From positions 1 to 6,259 of the forward strand of contig DATCSE010000235.1 of the NCBI GenBank assembly GCA_036568605.1: DNA of 6,259 nucleotides, given 5' to 3'. The notes below the pieces were generated by a model, which was not told the origin of the DNA, searched no databases, and was given only the letters and a program-made list of their open reading frames with translations. This document shows positions 1-5,437 of the stretch, piece after piece. Source of the DNA: DATCSE01 sp036568605 (lineage in GTDB: Bacteria > Pseudomonadota > Gammaproteobacteria > Burkholderiales > Burkholderiaceae_C). Made by a program: the position numbers and the translations under genes. Positions within the stretch are counted from its first letter, which is position 1; the number at the start of each line of letters is the position of its first letter.

Positions 1-13
1 CGGGGCGCAATGA
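1..13 (+). CDS. Possible last codons of an upstream gene (first permease of the importer?)
   Basis: Frame 2 reads Gly-Ala-Gln-stop with TGA at 11-13. A short tail of this kind would suit a DppB/OppB-type permease, which is the usual neighbour upstream of a DppC-type gene. The alternative is frame 1, which stays open from base 1 to a TGA at 52-54 and would overlap the next start as ATGA. Its predicted tail is arginine-rich and does not look like a permease end, so I prefer frame 2. Only a few codons are visible, so the identity is inferred from operon convention alone. Confidence 0.22.
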
Positions 14-50
14 TCACCGGCCCGGCCGCACGACACGCCGCGCGACGACG

Positions 51-992
51 ATGAGCGCCATCCCCGCGACGCCGCCCAAGGCCCCTGGCGCCCTGGTGCG
101 TTTTTTTGCCGGCGACGTCTGGCACTCGTTCCGCAACTCGCCGATGGCGGTCGCCGCGGCGGTGGTCGCGCTGGTCTGCACGTTCTGTGCGCTGTTCGCC
201 GGCGTGATCGCGCCGCACAACCCGTTCGACCTGGCCACGCTGGAGCTCAGCGACTCGATGCTGCCGCCGGTGTGGATGGACGGCGGCAACGCGAAGTACC
301 TGCTCGGCACCGACGAGCAGGGGCGCGACGTGCTCTCGGCACTGATGTACGGTGCGCGCATCTCGCTGTTCATCGGGTGTGCATCGGTGGTCGTCTCGGT
401 GATCGTCGGCGTCACGCTCGGGCTGCTGGCGGGGTATGCCGGTGGTCGCGTCGACGCGTTCATCATGCGGGTCTGCGACGTGATGCTGTCGTTCCCGCCC
501 ATCCTGGTCGCGCTGCTGGTCGCCGGCGTCGGCCGCGCGCTGTTCCCGGACGCGCACGACAAGCTCGCGTTCGGCGTGCTGATCCTCGCGATCGCATTGC
601 CCGGCTGGGTGCAGTACGCACGCACGGTACGCGGCTCGACCATGGTCGAGCGCAGCAAGGAGTACGTGCAGGCGGCGCGCGTCGTCGGGGTGCGGCCTGC
701 GCGCATCATGCTCAAGCACGTGCTGCCGAACGTGCTCGGTCCGGTGCTGGTGCTCGCGACCATCCATGTCGCGACCGCGATCCAGACCGAGGCCACGCTG
801 TCGTTCCTCGGCGTCGGCGTCTCGCCGACCTCGCCGTCGCTGGGCACGTTCATCAACGAGGGCCAGAAGCAGCTGTTTTCGGGCGCGTGGTGGCTGGTGA
901 TCTTCCCCGGCTCGATGCTGCTGCTGATTGCGCTGAGTATCAATCTCTTCGGCGATTGGCTGCGCGATGCGCTGAACCCGCGGCTGCGATGA
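51..992 (+). CDS. ABC importer permease, OppC/DppC type (peptide/nickel family)
   Basis: Inner-membrane permease subunit of a binding-protein-dependent importer of the peptide/opine/nickel family; 313 aa, normal for DppC/OppC. A hydrophobic segment at about residues 31-53 is followed by the family motif GTDEQGRDVLSALMYGAR (86-103). Further membrane segments lie at about 104-130, 143-161, 172-190, 228-252 and 280-300. The cytoplasmic EAA loop that docks on the ATPases is at about 204-230 (EYVQAARVVGVRPARIMLKH, then LPN). The C-terminus, LNPRLR, is typical of the family. ATG at 51 is the only good in-frame start near the N-terminal soluble tail. It has no clear Shine-Dalgarno sequence, which suggests translation coupled to an upstream gene. 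The substrate cannot be read from the permease; di/oligopeptides are the default, and glutathione, nickel or opines are possible. Confidence 0.93.
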   Translation: MSAIPATPPKAPGALVRFFAGDVWHSFRNSPMAVAAAVVALVCTFCALFAGVIAPHNPFDLATLELSDSMLPPVWMDGGNAKYLLGTDEQGRDVLSALMYGARISLFIGCASVVVSVIVGVTLGLLAGYAGGRVDAFIMRVCDVMLSFPPILVALLVAGVGRALFPDAHDKLAFGVLILAIALPGWVQYARTVRGSTMVERSKEYVQAARVVGVRPARIMLKHVLPNVLGPVLVLATIHVATAIQTEATLSFLGVGVSPTSPSLGTFINEGQKQLFSGAWWLVIFPGSMLLLIALSINLFGDWLRDALNPRLR

Positions 993-1069
993 CCGCACGC
1001 GGAACGCATGAACCTGCGATGGTCTTCAGAATCGAACCGGGCTACCGTTCCCTACCGACCCAACTCGAT

Positions 1070-1074
1070 GGAGG
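1070..1074 (+). promoter_or_regulatory. Strong ribosome binding site for the lipoprotein gene
   Basis: GGAGG lies 5 bases before the ATG at 1080. It is the clearest Shine-Dalgarno sequence in the window, and it decides the start in favour of 1080 over the upstream in-frame ATG at 1008. The 1080 start also puts a proper signal peptide at the N-terminus. Confidence 0.8.
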
Positions 1075-1079
1075 TTGCC

Positions 1080-1490
1080 ATGAACGTCCAGCCTTGGTTC
1101 AAGCCGCTCGTCGTCGCCCCGCTGTTCGCCGCTGCCGTGCTGGCGGGGTGTGCCAGCACGGGCTATCACTACTCGCAGCTCGACGGGCATCGTTACTACA
1201 AGGCGCCGATCGACACGCACTCGGTGCAGATCGTGCGCGTCGACGGGCAGGACACGGTGTTCAGCCCGGTCCAGGTCGAGCCCGGCTTGCGCCAGGTGAC
1301 GGTGCAAGGTCCGCCGACGAACACCAGCCGCTACGGCGAACAGCGCACGATAGACCTGAACGTCGCGCCGTGCACGCGCTACTACCTGGTCGCGGTGAAG
1401 GACAACCGCTTGTCGAACGACTTCACCGTCAAGGTCGACTACCAGGAGCCTATCGGCGGCTGCACGCCGCCGGTCGTCGCCTCCAAGTGA
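1080..1490 (+). CDS. Small putative lipoprotein of unknown function inside the ABC importer operon
   Basis: Predicted 136-aa precursor. Residues 1-23 form a lipoprotein signal peptide: one Lys at residue 8, a hydrophobic core at about 9-22, then the lipobox LAGC with the lipidated cysteine at 24. Residue 25 is Ala, so there is no Asp retention signal and outer-membrane sorting by Lol is expected. The mature part of about 113 aa is rich in Tyr, Val and Thr and looks beta-structured. A stretch VEPGLRQVTVQGPP (66-79) resembles the 'V-x-PG-x-x-x-V-x-V' strand turn of PEGA-like or other small beta-sandwich domains; that comparison is by eye. Two further cysteines (98 and 128) could form a disulfide. 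I do not recognise the family. The gene sits 87 bases after the permease stop and 28 bases before the DppD-type start, in the same direction, so cotranscription is likely. I see no convincing promoter in 993-1069. A role in the transport cycle is only suggested by position. Confidence 0.82.
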   Translation: MNVQPWFKPLVVAPLFAAAVLAGCASTGYHYSQLDGHRYYKAPIDTHSVQIVRVDGQDTVFSPVQVEPGLRQVTVQGPPTNTSRYGEQRTIDLNVAPCTRYYLVAVKDNRLSNDFTVKVDYQEPIGGCTPPVVASK

Positions 1491-1518
1491 ATCCGAATCA
1501 GAACTGACGACGTTGCCG

Positions 1519-2502
1519 ATGACTGCGCCGCTGCTCGAAGTCCGCCACCTGCGCGTCGAATTCCCGACACGCCATGCGACGCTGGTCGCGCTCGATGACG
1601 TGTCGTTCGAGATCGCGCCGGGCGAGATCCTCGGCGTGGTCGGCGAGTCCGGCGCGGGCAAGTCGTTGACCGGCGCCTCCATCATCGGGCTGCTCGACCC
1701 GCCGGGGCGAGTGGCCGGTGGCGAGATCCGCTTCGACGGACGGCGCATCGACAACCTGCCGTACGACGAGATGCGCAAGATCCGTGGCCGGCACATCGGC
1801 GCGATCTTCCAGGACCCGCTGACCTCGTTGAACCCGCTGTACACGATAGGGCGGCAACTGGTCGAGACGATCCAGACGCATCTGAACGTCGGCGCCGACG
1901 AGGCCCGCCGGCGCGCGATCGGCCTGCTGAAGGAAACCGGCATTCCTGCTGCCGAGCAGCGCATCGACCAGTTCCCGCACCAGTTCTCGGGCGGCATGCG
2001 ACAACGCGTCGTGATCGCGCTCGCGCTGGCGGCCGAGCCCAAGCTGATCGTGGCCGACGAGCCGACGACCGCGCTGGACGTCTCGATCCAGGCGCAGATC
2101 ATTTCGCTGCTGAAGCGCTTGTGCCGCGAGCACGGCGCCGCGGTGATGCTGGTCACGCACGACATGGGCGTGATCGCCGAGACCTGCGACCGCGTTGCGG
2201 TGATGTACGCCGGCCGCGTCGCCGAGATCGGCCCGGTGCACGACGTGATTCACTCGCCGGCGCATCCGTACACGGTCGGGCTGATGGGCTCGATCCCGGC
2301 GATGGACGAAGACCGCGACCGCCTGCTGCAGATCGATGGCGCGATGCCGCGGCTGACGGCGATTCCCCCCGGCTGCGCGTTCAATCCGCGCTGCCCGAAA
2401 GTCTTCGCGCGCTGTCGCGCCGAGCGGCCCGACCTGATGCCGGCTCAGGCGACCCAGGCGGCTTGCTGGCTGCATGCAGCCGACATGAAGGCAGCTGCAT
2501 GA
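1519..2502 (+). CDS. ABC importer ATPase, OppD/DppD type
   Basis: ATP-hydrolysing subunit of the importer, peripheral on the cytoplasmic face; 327 aa from the ATG at 1519, a usual length. Walker A is GESGAGKS (42-49), the Q-loop glutamine is at about 98 (FQDPLTSLNP), the signature is FSGGMRQR (156-163), Walker B is LIVADE (176-181) followed by the D-loop in PTTALDV, and the switch histidine is at 214 (VTHD). The C-terminal oligopeptide-transporter extension carries Cys 286, 292, 299 and 316 (C-x5-C-x6-C-x16-C), the pattern associated with a [4Fe-4S] cluster in DppD-type ATPases. An in-frame TTG at 1513 would add only two residues, and neither start has a good Shine-Dalgarno sequence. The gene starts 28 bases after the lipoprotein gene and overlaps the next ATPase gene by 4 bases. 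It is a complete, intact member of the family. The exact substrate, and hence the gene name, is left open. Confidence 0.94.
   Translation: MTAPLLEVRHLRVEFPTRHATLVALDDVSFEIAPGEILGVVGESGAGKSLTGASIIGLLDPPGRVAGGEIRFDGRRIDNLPYDEMRKIRGRHIGAIFQDPLTSLNPLYTIGRQLVETIQTHLNVGADEARRRAIGLLKETGIPAAEQRIDQFPHQFSGGMRQRVVIALALAAEPKLIVADEPTTALDVSIQAQIISLLKRLCREHGAAVMLVTHDMGVIAETCDRVAVMYAGRVAEIGPVHDVIHSPAHPYTVGLMGSIPAMDEDRDRLLQIDGAMPRLTAIPPGCAFNPRCPKVFARCRAERPDLMPAQATQAACWLHAADMKAAA
2487..2491 (+). promoter_or_regulatory. Ribosome binding site for the second ATPase gene
   Basis: GAAGG lies 7 bases before the ATG at 2499 and inside the last codons of the preceding ATPase gene. Together with the ATGA stop/start overlap it supports a start at 2499, although the reading frame is open further upstream to 2121. 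Confidence 0.6.
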
Positions 2503-3551
2503 GCGCCGTGCTGAAGCCGGGGGCCACGGCGCTGGTCGACGTCGCCGACCTGGCCAAGATCTTCGACGTTTCGCCGCCGTGGCTGAATCGCGTGGTCGAG
2601 CGCAAGCCGCGCCAGTTCGTGCATGCGGTCGACGGCGTCAGCTTCACGATCGAACGCGGCAAGACGCTGGCGCTGGTCGGAGAATCGGGATGCGGCAAGA
2701 GCACGGTCGCCCGCCTGCTGGTCGGCCTGTATGCGCCGACGCGCGGGCAGGTGCGCTTCGACGGCGCCGAGACGACCGGGACGTTGCGCTCGGGCTCGCG
2801 TGCGGCGCTCGCGCTGCGGCGACGCATGCAGATGATCTTCCAGGACCCGTACGCGAGCCTGAATCCGCGCTGGAAGGTGGCCGACATCGTCGGTGAGCCG
2901 CTGAAGGAGCACGGCCTGGTCGACGCCCATGGCGACGGCAAGGCCAGGCGCGTGGGCGCGGACGATCTGCGCGGGCATGTGACGGAGCTGCTGCGCGCGG
3001 TGGGCCTTGCGGCAGCCGATGCCGAGAAGTTCCCGCACCAATTCTCGGGCGGTCAGCGGCAGCGCATCTCGATCGCACGTGCGCTCGCGACCCGGCCCGA
3101 GTTCCTGGTCTGCGACGAACCGACCTCGGCGCTCGACGTGTCGGTGCAGGCGCAGGTGCTCAACATCATGAAGGACCTGCAGCGCCAGCAGGGCCTGACC
3201 TACCTGTTCATCTCGCACAACCTCGCGGTCGTGCGGCATGTGTCGGACCAGGTCGGCGTGATGTACCTGGGGCGGCTGGTCGAGCTGGCCGACAAGGCCG
3301 AGCTGTTCGCACGGCCGCGGCACCCGTACACGCGCATGCTGCTGGATGCGATCCCCGACATCCACATGAGCGGCCGCGCGCGCACGCCGGTGCAGGGTGA
3401 GGTGCCGAACCCGCTGAATCCGCCGAGCGGCTGCTCGTTCCATCCGCGTTGCCCGCACGCGAACGCGCGCTGCAAGACCGAGCGGCCTGCGCTGTCGAGC
3501 TTCAAGGGCGTGCAGGTGGCCTGCCACGCCGTCGAGGAAGGGCGGATCTGA
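2499..3551 (+). CDS. ABC importer ATPase, OppF/DppF type
   Basis: Second ATPase subunit, expected to pair with the DppD-type protein to power the same permease; 350 aa. Walker A is GESGCGKS (61-68), the Q-loop Gln is 115 (FQDPYASLNP), the signature is FSGGQRQR (182-189), Walker B is FLVCDE (202-207) followed by PTSALDV, and the switch His is 240 (ISHN). The C-terminal extension has Cys 312, 318, 325 and 342, with the same C-x5-C-x6-C-x16-C spacing as its partner. Residues about 140-160, between the Q-loop and the signature, form a charged stretch (VDAHGDGKARRVGADDLRGH) that looks longer than in many DppF proteins. The N-terminus has an insert before the first core strand (PPWLNRVVERKPRQ, 26-39), common in DppF/GsiA-like ATPases. 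The start is at the ATGA overlap with the preceding gene, so translational coupling is likely. It is the last gene of the run: lysA ends 12 bases away on the other strand. Confidence 0.94.
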   Translation: MSAVLKPGATALVDVADLAKIFDVSPPWLNRVVERKPRQFVHAVDGVSFTIERGKTLALVGESGCGKSTVARLLVGLYAPTRGQVRFDGAETTGTLRSGSRAALALRRRMQMIFQDPYASLNPRWKVADIVGEPLKEHGLVDAHGDGKARRVGADDLRGHVTELLRAVGLAAADAEKFPHQFSGGQRQRISIARALATRPEFLVCDEPTSALDVSVQAQVLNIMKDLQRQQGLTYLFISHNLAVVRHVSDQVGVMYLGRLVELADKAELFARPRHPYTRMLLDAIPDIHMSGRARTPVQGEVPNPLNPPSGCSFHPRCPHANARCKTERPALSSFKGVQVACHAVEEGRI

Positions 3552-3563
3552 CCAGCAGCCGTA

Positions 3564-4862
3564 TCAGCGCGAGCCGGGAAGCAGCCGTTCGTCGCGAAAC
3601 AAATCCGCCACCGTCTCTCGCTCGCGGATCAGCCACGCCTGCTCGCCGCTGACCATCACCTCCGCCGCACGCGGCCGTGTGTTGTAGTTGCCGGCCATCG
3701 TCATCCCGTAGGCACCGGCGGACAGCACCGCGACCAGATCGCCCGGTCGAACGGCGAGCTGCCGGTCGCGGCCGAGCCAGTCGCCGGATTCGCAGACCGG
3801 CCCGACGACGTCGTAGAGCACCGGCGCGTCGGTGCGTTCGCGGCACGCGACGATTTGCATCCAGGCCTGGTACATCGCGGGCCGCGCCAGGTCGTTCATC
3901 GCGGCGTCGACGATGCAGAAGTTCTTGGCCTCGCCCGGCTTGACATAGAGCACTTCGCTGAGCAGCACCCCGGTGTTGCCGACCAGTGAACGGCCCGGTT
4001 CGAGCAGCACCTTGCGATGCCCGTGACCGCGTGCATCGATGCGCTCCAGCATGGCCCGCACCAGCGATTCGGCCGACGGCGGGATGTCGTCGTCGCCGTA
4101 GGCGATGCCGAGGCCGCCGCCGACGTCGACATGGTGGATCGCGACGCCCTGCGCTTCGATCGCCTCGACCAGATCCAGCACCCGGTCGAGCGCGTCCAAG
4201 TACGGGCCGATCGCGGTGATCTGCGAGCCGATGTGGCAATCGATGCCGACCACCTCGAGGCCCGGCAACGCCGCCGCACGGCGATAGCTCGCGAGCGCCT
4301 GGTCGTGCGCGATGCCGAACTTGTTGGCCTTCAGCCCCGTCGAGATGTACGGGTGCGTGCCGGCATCGACGTCGGGGTTCACGCGCAGGCTGACCTTCGC
4401 GATGCGGCCGGCCTCGGTCGCGACCTGCGACAGCACCTCCAGCTCGCCGTCGCTCTCGACGTTGAAGCACATCACGCCGGCGGCCAGCGCCTGCCGCATT
4501 TCGGCGCGCGTCTTGCCGACGCCGGAGAAGACGACCCGCGACGCGTCGCCGCCGGCGGCCAGCACGCGGGCCAGCTCGCCCCCGGAGACGATGTCGAAGC
4601 CGCAGCCGGCGTCGGCGAAGGTCCGCAGCACGGCGAGGTTCGAGTTCGCCTTCATCGCGTAGCAGATCAGGTGATCGCGTCCGGCCAGCGCCCGTTGGTA
4701 ACTGGCCAGCGCTTCCAGCATCGCGCCACGCGAGTAGACGTACAGCGGCGTACCGTGTTCGGCGGCCAGGGCGTGCAGCGCGCAGCCCTCGACGTGCAGC
4801 TCGCCTTGCTGGTAGGCGATGTGCGGGGCGCCGGGCAGCGGCGCCGGTGCGGCGGCGGCCAT
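3564..4862 (-). CDS. lysA: Diaminopimelate decarboxylase
   Basis: PLP enzyme that decarboxylates meso-2,6-diaminopimelate to L-lysine, the last step of lysine synthesis, in the cytoplasm. Length 432 aa from the ATG at 4862; family members are usually about 410-430 aa. The PLP-binding lysine is Lys71 in CYAMKAN. Other family landmarks are HIGSQ (210-214), the glycine-rich phosphate-binding loop GGGLG (248-252), EPGRS (288-292) with the substrate-contacting arginine, CESGD (357-361) with the active-site Cys contributed across the dimer, and AGAYG (382-386). The fold order is an N-terminal strand segment, an alanine-racemase-like barrel and a C-terminal beta domain. The frame is open upstream to 4967, but those codons are lptM read out of frame, and TGATG joins the lptM stop to this start. 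No strong Shine-Dalgarno sequence precedes 4862, so coupling to lptM is the likely route of initiation. dapF, often next to lysA in gammaproteobacteria, is absent here. Confidence 0.97.
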   Translation of the reverse strand: MAAAAPAPLPGAPHIAYQQGELHVEGCALHALAAEHGTPLYVYSRGAMLEALASYQRALAGRDHLICYAMKANSNLAVLRTFADAGCGFDIVSGGELARVLAAGGDASRVVFSGVGKTRAEMRQALAAGVMCFNVESDGELEVLSQVATEAGRIAKVSLRVNPDVDAGTHPYISTGLKANKFGIAHDQALASYRRAAALPGLEVVGIDCHIGSQITAIGPYLDALDRVLDLVEAIEAQGVAIHHVDVGGGLGIAYGDDDIPPSAESLVRAMLERIDARGHGHRKVLLEPGRSLVGNTGVLLSEVLYVKPGEAKNFCIVDAAMNDLARPAMYQAWMQIVACRERTDAPVLYDVVGPVCESGDWLGRDRQLAVRPGDLVAVLSAGAYGMTMAGNYNTRPRAAEVMVSGEQAWLIRERETVADLFRDERLLPGSR

Positions 4863-5011
4863 CAGCGTGCCGCCGAGGCCGATGCCGACGCGGCGGCGGC
4901 CGACGGCGGCAGTGTCAACGGACCTTTCTGGCCGCAGGCCGCGAGCAGCGCGCCCGCGGCGATCCATGCACCTACTTTCGACGCAGCCTTCATCGCGGCC
5001 GCTACACTCAT
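4862..5011 (-). CDS. lptM: LPS translocon maturation chaperone LptM (YifL-type small lipoprotein)
   Basis: Very short gene of 49 aa from the ATG at 5011. The protein has a signal peptide with Lys at residues 8 and 12, a hydrophobic core, and the lipobox LLAAC with lipidated Cys26. This is followed directly by GQKGPLTLPP, the hallmark 'CGQKGPLxLP' block of the LptM/YifL family. The rest is a low-complexity Ala/Ser tail. In E. coli, LptM is an outer-membrane lipoprotein that helps the LptD/LptE translocon reach its native disulfide form; that role is transferred here by family. Start choice is uncertain: in-frame ATGs lie at 5026 (54 aa), 5011 (49 aa) and 4993 (43 aa, the most compact signal peptide), and none has a clear Shine-Dalgarno sequence. 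The stop (4862-4864) shares one base with the lysA start. The position between cyaY and lysA is the usual one for this gene. Confidence 0.92.
   Translation of the reverse strand: MSVAAAMKAASKVGAWIAAGALLAACGQKGPLTLPPSAAAASASASAAR
5003..5008 (+). promoter_or_regulatory. Possible -10 element for cyaY
   Basis: TACACT matches 4 of 6 bases of the sigma-70 -10 consensus and lies 42 bases before the cyaY ATG, inside the first codons of lptM. I find no good -35 at 17 or 18 bases upstream (GACGCA or CGACGC), so support is weak. Confidence 0.25.
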
Positions 5012-5032
5012 CTTGCGCTGCAGCATGCGGCG

Positions 5033-5038
5033 ATTCTA
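5033..5038 (-). promoter_or_regulatory. Possible -10 element for lptM-lysA
   Basis: Read on the - strand, TAGAAT matches 5 of 6 bases of the sigma-70 -10 consensus. It would start transcription near 5026, upstream of the ATGs at 5011 and 4993 but on top of the one at 5026. A -35 would fall inside the first codons of cyaY, and none is obvious (TCGGGG at 17-base spacing). If this is the promoter, the 5026 start of lptM is unlikely. Confidence 0.33.
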
Positions 5039-5050
5039 GCCAGCGCGACG

Positions 5051-5413
5051 ATGAGCCCCGAGATCCACCCGACCCCGTTGAGCGATGCCGAGTACCACGC
5101 GAAGACGAGTGCGCTGCTGGCGGCCGTCGAAGCGCGAGTCGATGCGCTGTTGCAGGACGATGTGATCGACATCGACACGCACCGTACCGGCGGGCTGCTG
5201 GAGCTGGCCTTTCCGAACGGCAGCAAGATCGTGCTGAACACCCAGCCGCCGCTGCACGAGCTGTGGATGGCGGCGCGCGCCGGCGGCTACCACTACAAGT
5301 TCGTCGACGGTCTGTGGCGCGATCGCGAAGGCCGCGAGTTCTTCGAGGCGCTGTCGGCGTGTGCGAGCGAGCAGGGCGGCAAGCCGGTCGTTTTCAAGCC
5401 GCCGCCGGCGTGA
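5051..5413 (+). CDS. cyaY: Bacterial frataxin CyaY (iron-sulfur cluster assembly regulator)
   Basis: Small acidic cytoplasmic protein that binds iron and the cysteine desulfurase IscS and tunes Fe-S cluster assembly. Length 120 aa; E. coli CyaY is 106 aa, the extra residues being mostly at the two ends. The first helix (about residues 10-35, from LSDAEYHAKTSALLAAVEAR) and the following DDVIDID carry the acidic ridge that binds iron. The family signature spans about 62-84, LNTQPPLHELWMAARAGGYHY, with the conserved Gln65, Trp72 and Gly-Gly-Tyr. A final helix (about 94-106, GREFFEALSACAS) and a short Pro-rich tail end the protein. ATG at 51 is taken because it begins just before the family N-terminus; the frame is open further left to 4847 but that region is lptM/lysA on the other strand. 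No Shine-Dalgarno sequence is visible. It is divergent from lptM with a gap of about 39 bases and convergent with the PBP gene 12 bases downstream. The start coordinate meant here is 5051. Confidence 0.96.
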   Translation: MSPEIHPTPLSDAEYHAKTSALLAAVEARVDALLQDDVIDIDTHRTGGLLELAFPNGSKIVLNTQPPLHELWMAARAGGYHYKFVDGLWRDREGREFFEALSACASEQGGKPVVFKPPPA

Positions 5414-5437
5414 GCGGCAGCGCCTCTATCGCTTGAA
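5393..5437. repeat. Inverted repeat spanning the cyaY/PBP stop codons
   Basis: TTCAAGC at 5393-5399 and GCTTGAA at 5431-5437 are perfect 7-base complements enclosing both convergent stop codons. Between them are GC-rich partial complements (GCCGC 5398-5402 with GCGGC 5414-5418; GGCG 5407-5410 with CGCC 5421-5424), which could form alternative inner stems. No T-tract follows on either strand, so it is not a classical intrinsic terminator. A folded RNA end for both convergent transcripts is possible, but chance pairing in GC-rich DNA is a fair alternative. Confidence 0.3.

Noticed and set aside
14..1009. Long - strand open frame opposite the permease gene
   Set aside because: Low-complexity Ser/Thr/Arg/Ala translation with no domain; a codon-bias shadow of the clear permease gene.
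993..1069. Possible promoter before the lipoprotein gene (TTCAGA at 1025-1030 as -35)
   Set aside because: No acceptable -10 at a normal spacing, so it is more simply read through from the permease.
1008..1079. Upstream in-frame start for the lipoprotein gene
   Set aside because: It would add 24 polar residues in front of a good signal peptide, and the GGAGG site is placed for the ATG at 1080.
1026..3527. Several long - strand open frames opposite the lipoprotein and both ATPase genes
   Set aside because: Arg/Ala/His-rich translations without motifs, mirroring strongly supported + strand genes; typical of GC-rich DNA.
3541..3609. Inverted repeat GGCGGAT / ATCCGCC (3541-3547, 3603-3609) and direct repeat AGCAGCCGT (3554-3562, 3580-3588) at the ATPase/lysA junction
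   Set aside because: Short, far apart (55 and 17 bases between copies) and mostly within coding sequence; expected by chance in GC-rich DNA, with no T-tract for a terminator.
4863..4967. 35-codon N-terminal extension of lysA
   Set aside because: These codons are lptM in another frame, the extension is Arg-rich, and TGATG marks the start at 4862.
4017..5039. + strand open frame of 340 codons opposite lysA
   Set aside because: The - strand encodes a complete diaminopimelate decarboxylase with all family motifs; this frame is its antisense shadow.
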